Source: Chara braunii | Taxonomy: Eukaryota > Streptophyta > Charophyceae > Charales > Characeae | Length of the DNA: 27,683 nucleotides | Direction: 5' to 3' | Assembly (NCBI GenBank): GCA_003427395.1 | Contig: BFEA01000030.1 | Coordinates: forward strand, 2,811,688 to 2,839,370 | Part shown: piece by piece, positions 19,656 through 27,683 of the stretch | How the letters are laid out: the number at the start of each line of letters is the position of its first letter | Position numbering within the stretch: the stretch's first letter is position 1 | Notes under the pieces: generated by a model | Seen by the model: the letters and a program-made list of their open reading frames with translations, nothing else | Databases searched by the model: none | What the model was told of the DNA's origin: nothing | Translations under genes and position numbers: made by a program

Positions 19656-20519
19656 TTGTGGTGTGAACCAGGGACATTGCTACACGTCCAAGGCGAACGC
19701 CGATGTAAATACGGGTGGAGTATTCAATTAGCAACGGATGCTATCACCGAGTCGGAAGAAAATACATTGCGGCAATGGGAAAATAAGTTCAACAATTACA
19801 AAACACTGTCAAGCACCAAGAATCCAGCGATGCGAGAGGAGTTAAGATTCACGGTTCACGATATGAGTATCCTCATGAGTGGCACACGATGGCTAAACGA
19901 TGACATTATAAACTTTTACAGCAATATGATAAAGGTTGACAAAATGTGTAGGACCTCCCATCGAGAGTGCGATACGCGAGCTAACATGTCCGCGAAGTAC
20001 GCAAAGGGTTTGATTCCTTGAACAACTGTATGTAACTTTTTTTTTTTTGTCAAGCTCATGGATGACAACTTCAGATATCACTGTGACAAAGTAGCTAAAT
20101 GGTTCAGAGACGTATTGATCGCAGATAATGACTTGATTTTAACCCCATACCATAATATTCATGAAAAGCATTGGACACTTGTTGCAGTAGACCTTCGACG
20201 GACAGTTATAGAGTACCACGATTCGATGGAACCAAACTCTGACATTGCAAAAAAGGTAGTCAATAACTTCGCGAGATTCGTGTACGATCGATCAACACAA
20301 CAAGGAAAGCAAGTCAACACTAGACATTTCAAGAAGGTATTAGAGGTAGTTGGTATCCCGAAAGAAAAAGACATTCATGAGTGTGGAGTATTTGTGCTAG
20401 CATACGCATCTCTTTTAGCAAGAGGTCGGTTGCCACCATTCGAATTCGATATGCACGATATCCAACGCATTAGACGTCGGATCGCACTAGACTCAGTAGC
20501 AACTAGAGAGGGTGTGTAG
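19656..20519 (+). pseudogene. SENP/Ulp1-like C48 cysteine protease, one in-frame TGA
   Basis: SENP/Ulp1 proteases cleave SUMO-like modifiers, and relatives are carried by several plant transposon families. One frame runs from 19651 to 20519 and is cut only by TGA 20019-20021. The first part (19656-20018) has the substrate-groove signature MSILMSGTRWLNDDIINFY. The second part, directly in frame (VCNFFFFVKLMDDNF, then KVAKWF), carries the catalytic residues: His38 in EKHWTLVAVDL, Asp55 in IEYHDSM and Cys109 in HECGVFVLAYASLLARG (numbered from the Met at 20058). The residue six before the Cys, normally the oxyanion-hole Gln, is Glu103. The C-terminal DMHDIQRIRRRIALDSV matches the usual terminal helix, so the 3' end is complete. 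The frame is preceded by a stop at 19648-19650; the true start or an upstream exon is not evident. A T-rich stretch at 20037-20048 lies in frame and encodes Phe residues, so it need not be an intron. Confidence 0.85.
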
Positions 20520-20713
20520 GATGCGACAGATTATAGAGGAGATTAAAGAGGTTGAAAGGTGACAGTCATTGAATTGTTCGGTTGCAAGTCACTTATGGCA
20601 GTTTGCAAATGTACAATGTTATGTACAATATGGAATGCTTTGACCGACAGATCGCAAATGCAGCGACATATACATCAAACTTGTACGTAGTCATACAACA
20701 TGTTGAGGTCTAC
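20520..20713. other. 3' flank of the protease frame
   Basis: Short AT-rich interval with no further ORF of note. I see no clear polyadenylation signal or inverted repeat that would mark an element boundary. Confidence 0.4.
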
Positions 20714-20892
20714 ATATGTATGGTCTATGTGAGGTCTGGATATGTATGGTCTATGCGAGGTCTGGATATGTATGGTCTATGTGGAGAGTAGAATGCAAAA
20801 AGGATGGAAGTCAAGAATGTATCATATACCATAAGCATATGTATGGTGTACGCGGTATAATGTGCATATGTATGGTGTATGCGGTATGATGT
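20714..20892. repeat. Two short TATGTATGGT minisatellites
   Basis: ATATGTATGGTCTATG recurs at 20714, 20740 and 20766 (26-bp period, three copies). A related word, GCATATGTATGGTGTA, recurs at 20835 and 20864 (29-bp period, two copies). The shared core suggests one family that expanded twice. Confidence 0.9.
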
Positions 20893-21064
20893 ACCCCTAA
20901 TGGTATATTGCACATAATAGTTCACCTCCCATATATAATGCACGTGGTACCATACGACTACAGCCTACCATGGTCTACATATAAAGCCAGAAGTCACGAT
21001 TTCGGAGGAAAATTTTGTACATTTTTCACTTAAATCAATTTCGCGATTTCAGAAAAAAATGTCA

Positions 21065-23370
21065 GTTTTAACGAAATGTCAGTTGATTCCTTCTGTCTAA
21101 CTCTTTCATTCCTCAATCACAGGCAATAGTGAATGGTTCAGGCAGCAAATAAGAAGACTTTGACCAGTTAATCGAGGCTTCCGACAATTGGCAGTATTCC
21201 TCCAGCACTCTCCTAAGCTCAGTTAGTGATGTCTGCGTATTCTTACATATCAAAGTCAGGTCGTCTACTAACGCATTCCCCTTCCAGTTAAGCTTATCAG
21301 ACATATATAGGCCGGTTATTTCATTATTATACCTGATGTTATCCAATAGGACTTCCAATTGGATGACGAACAGCAGTGGAGCCAACGGACAGCCTTGTCG
21401 CAGAGAACGGGTGAGCATAATTTCCTGCGATAGACAGTTGTTGACATTTACCACTGCCGAACCTTGAGAGTACATTGCTTTCACTACTTTCAAAAAAATG
21501 CGCCAAAATTCATGTTCTTTAATGTAGTGGCAACGAAGGCCCAACCCACCTTATCATAGGCTTTGCCCATATCGATCAATAGTGTCGCCACATTCCTGTT
21601 TTCAGTACCGATAATTTCTAGGGTTTATAGAATTGCCAGAATATTTTCATATATCGATCTGCCTTTAACAAAGCCCCCTTGCTCTTGGCCTACTATTTCA
21701 GGCAAGTACCTTGCCAATCTGCCCGCTACTGCTTTCGATAATATCTTGTAAGCAACATTCAGTAGTGAAATAGGTCGGTAATTTTTTACTTCTTTTTTGT
21801 CGCCTTTCTTGTACATTAGTGAAATCACGCCTCTTGTCAAGCCCTTCGGGAGAGACCTGCCTGTTAATAGCCCATTACTGATGTCTGTGAGGAATGGGCC
21901 CATTGAGTCCTAGGTTTCCACATAGAACTCCATCGGGAGCCCATCGGAACCTGGGCATTTACCCGATTTTATACCTTTCAATGCCTGACCTAGCTCCGTT
22001 ATTGTGAATGGTCTGTCTAGATCAAGCTTCCCTTGTCTTGAGATCGTTACCTTCGATCTTTCCCAGTACCTTGAGGTGGTGGTCAGATCAGTATCAAAGT
22101 TCGACTCTTGCCTTTTTGTCGAGAATATATCCCTAAAATAATCCCTAACATATTCGCACATCTACTGGATGGAGTCTGTGACTGGGAGCAGTGGATCTAG
22201 CGGGTGAGCGAGTTGCCTCAGCAAAGGTCTGGACTGACGTAGAATCAGCGAACGAAAAGTTAATTTCGTCATTCTAATGTAACTTGTGATGCCTCTCGGA
22301 TTTAACCATTCTAACCACTGGGTTTGTTTTCTTACCTCTAACTTTTCTAACGCCAGCAGTAGTTCTTTCCTCTTCTTAGACCAGAAGTGATTTGCATATT
22401 GGTCCGTCCTTATCTGTTTTTCTGCTTCTGCGATTGCCGCTTTCAGATCTTCTCGTCCTTATTTCTTCTCCCGACTTTAATCTGAGAGAAAACATTCATA
22501 GTATTTAAAATTGCAGCTAACCCGGTATCAGCCCAGTCTTCCTCTGTCTGGAATAGCGATTTGGCCTTAACCCAGTATTACATGTGTTTTGTCACCCACT
22601 CTTTTATTCCCTTGTCTTTCGGATTGGCGACATTCAACCGGAAAGAGCCACGCATTCGCTCCACATTGTCTCCAGGTAGGACGTCTATGATCACCGGATA
22701 ATGGTCTGAAAAAGGGCTAAATTTAAATTCCGCCCATATACAGCAATCCCAGATTGCCCCCCTAGCTAGAAAGAAATCTAATCTCCTCCCTGAGGCTAAA
22801 GCACTGAACCACGTAAATCCATTTGACTCTGGATTCATGACACGATATGCATCTATTAGACTTTGCGACTCCATGAAGTTAATTAATAACTTAGAGTCAT
22901 CTCTCATCGGATCTAGTCGGGGAGTATCCAATCCTGGAGTTATAATCGTGTTCCAATCTGGCGCCAATAGTAGATGTTCGGTATCCGGGATAAAGGCTGG
23001 GAGATTAGCAAAAAAGAAAATCCTCTCCTTATAATCCACCGGGGCGTAAATGGACATAACGGCCCAATCCTCTGTTCCTATAGCAAATTTGACCCATCCA
23101 AACCTCCTGCCAAATCTGAAAAGGAATCCAGAATCTCAACATCGAGGTCTTCATGGAATAGAACTGTTGTACCCCCTTTAGTCTCATCCGCGGGGGCCCA
23201 GTACTGTGGTCCCCTCCACCAGTTTCTTGCTTGCAACAGTTTGACCGAATCTAGCTTGGTTTCTTGTAAGCAGAGGATCTGCACATTTTCGGAATAGAAG
23301 TTAGGAGGTAAGTCTGCTTCTTTTATGCCTCCTCGATGTATCCCCTAAACCCTGAGCATTCCACGATCCT
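21065..23370 (-). pseudogene. LINE ORF2: AP endonuclease and reverse transcriptase
   Basis: The endonuclease begins with GSWNAQGLGD near 23365, changes frame, and continues as ADLPPNFYSENVQILCLQET (catalytic Glu in QETK), MSIYAPVDYKER, a DWN box (Asp34-Asn36 of 23057-22578) and SDHYPV (Asp118, His119). The linker 22577-22162 is broken. Reverse transcriptase then follows: ELGQALKGIKSGKCPGSDGL, LTRGVISLMYKKGDKKEV, YRPISLLNVAYKILSKAVA, and motif A LLIDMGKAYDKVGW with the first catalytic Asp at 21571-21573, which lies just after a TAA (21625-21627). Motif B is RQGCPLAPLLF. Motif C is LVDDL with Asp codons at 21263-21265 and 21260-21262, where most relatives have F/Y-ADD. After TIACD a TGA replaces an expected Trp codon, and similarity ends near 21065. 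LINE ORF2 performs target-primed reverse transcription; this copy cannot. Confidence 0.93.
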
Positions 23371-23379
23371 ATTCTTAAC

Positions 23380-25950
23380 CTATTCGGCAGTACCATGGGA
23401 CAATGTCGGTGGTCCGCCCTGTTTTTGGATAGGGTGGGATGACATCAACGATGGATTCTTATTCGATGGCTTATCCTTGCTTCCTTCTCTGTTCAGATAC
23501 CACGGTTGCAAAAGAGTGTTGGCCAAAGCCGGGCCAAGAATCGTGTCCTTCATGTCTGCGTGACGAAACCAGTCTGCTAGATCTTGTCCTGTTGCCCTGT
23601 CTGCCAATCAGACTCTCCCTGGATTTTCGTTACCGGTCGTTACGAAAATTTCCAGAGGAATCCAATGGGGGGCCAAGGTATTCAGATTCTCCTAGGTGTC
23701 ATCTTTGAAATGAATATTCAGAAAAGCAAAATACGGATAGGTTTTCAAATCCTTCCCTACTGATATTAAGTGTCGACCCATTCGTGGGTCCGGAACGTAG
23801 CCTACGGGGCGTATCCCGTTAAGCACTTGAGTGGCCGCTTCAATGAACTGTTGCTCTGTGGGGGGGCCTTTTACTTGGAAGATCGGCAGATCAAAGTCTA
23901 TTTCCGATATTTTCTTTGTCAATAAAAGAAGGCCCTGGTTTGAGGAAGAGCAGATGAGCGGTACCAAGAAATTCTCTGTTTTTTTTTTCTTATTCCTCGA
24001 GGCAGTTACTATGGGTAATGCCTTGATTAGGGATTGTCTCCTCTCTGGGGCGTTCCCTTTACTTTTCAGGGTTCTCCTGCCAGTCACGTCTGATACATAC
24101 GGAGTGGTCCTAGAAGCTCCCTTCCTTTGTCTCTTCGAAGGCGAATCAGGGCCTACTGCGTCCCCTGCTGGTTTGCCTGCCACCTGTCTAACTGGAACAA
24201 CTAAAAGAGGGTCCACCATCAAAATATTTTTCACCTCTGTCATGCCATCGGTAATTAACCGAATCTCACCTATTGGTGTGGAACCCGCTTCCCCCTCTTC
24301 TTCCTCTGAGGGAGGATCATTCAGATCCACCCCTGGGGAAGAGGGGGTTCCGTGAAATTGAAACAAATAATTCTCGTGCGTGGTGACGAAGGTGGTAGAT
24401 CCCCATTTGCTCGGACTCTCATCTGATTGTGTGGCTACGACTACGAAGCTGGAGAAAGATGTGGAAGGGATAAAAGTAGGGACCGACCGTTTAAAGGGAG
24501 GCGGAGATCTCTCAATTTCCCGATCTCTATCTCTCGTTTCCCAACTGAACCTTACACTTTTATCCATTTCATCCTTGTTCTCCTCCCCGTACTCCTCTAG
24601 CTCTCTTAGAGCTTCTGCAACTCTCTCTCGCTCTCCCTCATCCTCTCTTTCCCTTTCTCTCCTTCTCTCCAACTCCCTTTCTCTTTCTTTCAGTCTTTCT
24701 CTTTCCATCGCAATCTCTTTCTGCCTTTCCATTTTTTTCTCTCTTTCCAGCCCATCCCTTCTCAGTCTCTCCCGTTCTAACTCTCTTTCCTTTTCTCTTT
24801 CCAACTCTCTCTCTTTTTCTGTCTCTTTTTTCTTCTCTCTCTCCTTCTCCTTTTCGCTTTCCATGTCCTCAATCTCTTTTGCCTTTCTTCTCTCTCTCCT
24901 TCTCCTTTTCGCTTTCCATGTCCTCAATCTGTTTTGCCTTGTCAATATCCATCTGCTTCACCTTCTCTCACTCTCTTTCCCGTTCCTCTTCCTCTTCCCT
25001 CCTGCGTTCCCTTTCCCTCTCGTTTTCTTTCTGTTTCTTCATGGCTCATCTCTCAAATTCATCAGGGGGGCCCTTCTCGGTGACATCGGGGGGTGGCCTT
25101 ACCTTCCACCCTCTCGCCGGGCAGTCAGGGTCGTCATCTGAATGAAAGTATTGTTTGCAGACTGAACACCATTCCGAGGTGGCACATCCAACCTCCATGG
25201 TTACAATGGTTTCCTTCCCATCGGGAATCCCGATGACTAAATACGGCGTATACTTTTCTGCCACCGCGGGTTCCAGATCAAATCGAATATTATGCAATTC
25301 AGGTTCTACCGGATTTTTAGTCATGGGATGTGTCTTGATCACCCCTCCGAACGCTTTCCCAATTGCCTCTTCAATGACTAGCATTGCTGCTAAAGGGACT
25401 TGGAGACATCTTACCCAGAAGAATGCACATCTGTTCGTCTCCTTCCAAACCTAGAGTTCAGATTCCGATATCCATGGTCGGATTGTGAGCTTGTGCAATC
25501 TGCCATCCAATCTTACCTCGTCATTCCCTTCCAGTCGAAGGTACTCCGCAACTTCCTTTGTGCTTGTGATATATGAAATGAGATTTCTTCCTTTGTTTTT
25601 AAATAGACCTCGTCTGGGCTCAGGACCCAACATCGAACTCCCTATCCAACTATTCTCGTATGCCCTTATAATCTTCTTCTTCAGCCCAACCGAGAAGGAG
25701 TCAGACTCCAGGCCAAACATAATAGTCACTCCGTGCTCCTCTAGTTATTCCGTCTGTGCGGTATAGGCTTCAGGGGAGATGTTGACTCTAAAATGTAATC
25801 CTCCCCTCTCTCGATCTAGTCCGAGTGGTCAATAATTAGCCCTTTTGGTAGGATCCCCTCGTGGTAGCAATCCTGTATTAATTGACGCAAGCGGGCTTTG
25901 TCCGGGGATGAGGAGGTTAACGGCCCTCCACCCTCATTCTCAGGCTCCAT
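23380..25950 (-). pseudogene. LINE ORF1: nucleic-acid-binding protein
   Basis: The likely start is ATG at 25950-25948 (MEPENEGGGPLTSSS). A one-base frame change near 25815 is needed to reach HFRVNISPEAY and MFGLESDSFSVGLKKKII, an N-terminal module like the DUF4283 type of plant LINE and gag proteins. A TAG at 25451-25453 interrupts it before WVRCLQVPLAAM. A zinc knuckle C-x2-C-x4-H-x6-C (CSVCKQYFH...DC) lies at 25121-25168; the usual spacing to the last Cys is four. Then come a TGA (25046-25048) and a long Glu/Arg/Lys coiled coil (about 25040-24570) with a second frame change. The rest is a Ser/Pro-rich linker, a basic patch SKRQRKGASR, a globular end with a TAG at 23692-23694 and a TGA at 23608-23610, and the final stop at 23380. 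ORF1 proteins of this type coat LINE RNA. Confidence 0.85.
24855..24965. repeat. 55-bp tandem duplication inside LINE ORF1
   Basis: CGCTTTCCATGTCCTCAATC occurs at 24855 and 24910, with matching sequence around both, so a 55-bp segment of the coiled-coil coding region is duplicated. As 55 is not a multiple of three, it moves ORF1 into another frame and explains one of its breaks. Confidence 0.85.
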
Positions 25951-26543
25951 CCCTAGTTTGACTTTAGCTAAAAGCTACGGCCAAACTTCTCGACTAACTT
26001 TGGATACTATCGAGATATTTAATTTATACGTTAATCACATGTAAAAGGATCGGAACAGTCATCCACCCTTGTTAGGACTTGTTAGTCTGTCCGAGCCTCG
26101 ATTAGCTTTAGTCAACAGTCCTTCCTATCACGCCACGGCCTCAAACAACCTTAATTGTTGCATAGAGGAATAAAATAGGTTTTGAAGCTTTACCCAAAGG
26201 ACCTTCCCTGTATTAGCTCTTGTAGACTGTTGCTCTTGATGCTCATATCTCGGACCTGCAGCCGCAGGCTCGAGCCACAAACGACTCTTCTTCTCTCCGG
26301 GCGAGTGGTTGTCGTCGTAACTTACGCATTAATTCCTCAATCAGGAAGTTGATAGGAGACAGTTTGTGTAATAAATAGACAAAGGGAATCGACTAGGGGC
26401 ATGTTCCGAACGCGACGGCGTTCCTATTCCACTTAAAGATTAGTTGAGCATAACCACCCGTCGGCATAGCTCAGCTATGTTGGCTACTAGTCGCGGCACG
26501 CTTCTTTCCCCAACGCGTCACGGTAGCGCTCTGGGTGCGCTAA
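25951..26543 (-). other. Probable LINE 5' region and unassigned DNA
   Basis: No protein or RNA gene recognised. Part of it should be the 5' UTR and internal promoter of the LINE, since ORF1 starts at 25950, but no boundary, direct repeat or motif lets me place the 5' end. Only small palindromes are visible. Confidence 0.4.
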
Positions 26544-26577
26544 GTTAGCGCTATTCCGCATGCGGCGTAGCGCTAAC
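26544..26577. repeat. Nested 34-bp palindrome
   Basis: Perfect 10-bp arms GTTAGCGCTA (26544-26553) and TAGCGCTAAC (26568-26577) enclose a 14-base centre that itself contains the palindrome CCGCATGCGG (26556-26565). AGCGCT also occurs nearby at about 26525. This could extrude as a cruciform. Confidence 0.9.
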
Positions 26578-26663
26578 CTTCCACGCCAGGGCCCGCCGGC
26601 ACTTACGGAGAAGGAGTACGTTTCACGTCCATGGNACGCNTTGGGGAAAGAAGNGTGCCGNAC

Positions 26664-27220
26664 GATGTATCTCGTCTNGTCNGTGGCGCGAAAATTTAGT
26701 ATGAGATCATCANCCGTATCTCATCATTTTATGGNGGGAAAACNAAAAGATGAACCGTATCTGGTCATTTTGTGCCCGCCTGGACGATGTATCTCGTCTC
26801 GTCGGTGGCGAGAAAATTTAGTATGAGATCTGTCTGTCCAATCTCGCCATTTTATGGCGGGAAAACGAAAAAATGAACCGTACTTGGTCATTTTGTACCC
26901 GCCTGGACAATGTATCTCGTCTCGTCGGTGGCGCGAATTTTTAGTATGAGATCTGTCTATCCAATCTCGCGATTTTATGGCGGGAAAACGAAAAGATGAA
27001 CCGCATCTAGTCATCACCATTTTATGGCGGGAAAACGAAACGAAAAGATGAACCGTATCTGGTCATTTTGTGCCCACCTGGACGATGTATCTGGTCGGTG
27101 GAGCGAAAATTTAGTATGAGATTTGTCTGTCCAATCTCGCCATTTTATGGCGGGAAAATGAAACAATGAACCGTATCTGGTCATTTTTCGCCCCCCGCCA
27201 GAACGATGTACCTCGTCATT
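26664..27220. repeat. About 122-bp satellite carrying E2F-like sites
   Basis: The unit start, GATGTATCTCGTCT, recurs at 26664, 26786, 26909, 27084 and 27204 (spacings 122, 123, 175 and 120). The long unit contains an internal duplication of the CATTTTATGGCGGGAAAACG segment. Each unit carries GGTGGCGCGAAAATTT-like and TTATGGCGGGAAAACG-like words. Exact GGCGGGAAAA occurs at 26856, 26979, 27026 and 27149, and once more with an N near 26733. Nine single unresolved bases (26635-26744) lie in or beside the first unit, so the array may be imperfectly assembled. Confidence 0.9.
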
Positions 27221-27334
27221 CGCGGGAACTTTTAATCAATTCAACAATTTAGTTGACGAACATACAAATAATACAACATCCACGTACGTACACATGTCAC
27301 ACCTCAAGGCATTCTCCTACTATATACCTTCTTT

Positions 27335-27513
27335 CCCCGCACACAACGCCCGCTCATTATTGTTGTATCTAGTCTGAAAGATGCCCCAAATGCAGCTATA
27401 ATGACCACACGTATTCGGGGTTTTCCCCGCATACAACGCCCGCTCATTCTTGCTGTATCTAGTCTGGAAGATGCCCCAAATGCAGCTATAATGACCACAC
27501 GTTGTATTCGGGG
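27335..27513. repeat. 90-bp tandem duplication with inverted ends
   Basis: Two units begin at 27335 and 27425 and share CCCGCTCATT, TGTATCTAGTCTG, and GATGCCCCAAATGCAGCTAT followed by AATGACCACACG. The second unit starts CCCCGCATACAACG (27425-27438) and ends CGTTGTATTCGGGG (27500-27513), an inverted repeat with one mismatch in 14. The first unit lacks TTG in its right end (27410-27420). The ORF across it is a product of the duplication. Confidence 0.88.
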
Positions 27514-27683
27514 CAAGAACTTAGGTAGGTAGCACTTACTTTCTTACTTTCTACATTTATCAGCCCGCAATGACGTCAAGTGCGGACGAACATACATGCA
27601 TCTAGCCGTAATCACGTCCAGAGCTGAGTCGAAATCGTGTGAGCAGCCCCTCACACGAAAACGAGCGGCTGTGCTTTCTTTTT
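27514..27683. other. Right edge, nothing recognised
   Basis: No ORF, repeat or RNA gene that I can support in the final 170 bases. Confidence 0.4.

Larger units (their letters stand above)
21065..25950 (-). mobile_element. Decayed L1-like LINE, 3' part missing
   Basis: Read on the minus strand, this is a non-LTR retrotransposon with ORF1 (25950-23380) followed by ORF2 with an AP-type endonuclease and a reverse transcriptase (about 23370-21065). Both frames carry several stops and frameshifts, so the copy is dead. ORF2 stops matching at about 21065, shortly after reverse-transcriptase motif C. The thumb, the C-terminal region, the 3' UTR and the poly-A tail are absent. The 5' UTR probably extends beyond 25950, but I cannot place its end. 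The element faces the protease frame tail to tail. Confidence 0.92.

Noticed and set aside
20028-20054. Small intron GTATGT...TCAAG in the protease
   Set aside because: It would be only 27 bases, the frame is continuous across it, and the T-run encodes Phe residues that fit the family; the TGA upstream would remain anyway.
24380-25145. Plus-strand Ser/Leu/Phe-rich ORFs
   Set aside because: They are the complement of the Glu/Arg/Lys coiled coil of LINE ORF1 on the minus strand.

Overview
The window looks like repeat-rich nuclear DNA from a eukaryote, most likely a land plant or streptophyte alga. The evidence is an L1-like LINE whose ORF1 has a plant-style N-terminal module, a CCHC knuckle and a charged coiled coil, together with a SENP/Ulp1-type protease, many satellites, long dinucleotide runs and a sequencing gap. 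A charophyte such as Chara is plausible but not shown by the sequence. I see no intact protein gene, rRNA, tRNA or CRISPR array. Almost all recognisable coding sequence is decayed.

Layout. 1-1206 is a 34-bp satellite built on a GGACCAT/ATGGTCC palindrome. 1847-3960 holds two diverged copies of one unrecognised minus-strand gene, each broken by in-frame stops. 4072-4351 is a (CA)n run and AT-rich DNA. 4352-4694 is a probable non-autonomous DNA transposon with a possible 8-bp target duplication. About 5112-6090 is a 477-bp tandem repeat. 6091-9940 has no recognisable gene. 10428-10679 is a gap, followed by G-rich DNA and then a CAG/CTG-rich higher-order satellite (10917-12620) that reuses the palindrome of the left satellite. 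12640-13258 is a mixed minisatellite with strong hairpins.

The most interesting region is 13229-20519 on the plus strand. From 13229 to 18480 a single reading frame (about 1,750 codons) runs without a frameshift and is cut only by seven isolated stop codons of all three kinds. After one slip at an A5 run it continues to 19050. Read through the stops, it has a Cys/His-bearing N-terminal part, an acidic linker, a ParB/sulfiredoxin-like domain (GQHT at the GERR/GHHR position), a middle region, and a region with the motif order of a beta-class N6/N4 DNA methyltransferase (degenerate motif IV followed by a GTT motif I). After 600 bp of microsatellite comes a SENP/Ulp1-like C48 cysteine protease (19656-20519) with His, Asp and Cys present and one in-frame TGA. 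ParB-methyltransferase fusions are familiar from phages and bacteria. A eukaryotic, intronless, decayed version next to a C48 protease suggests an undescribed mobile element or a domesticated phage-like gene.

21065-25950 on the minus strand is a decayed LINE (ORF1, endonuclease, reverse transcriptase) lacking its 3' part. 26544-27513 contains a cruciform, a roughly 122-bp satellite carrying E2F-like sites, and a 90-bp tandem duplication with inverted ends.
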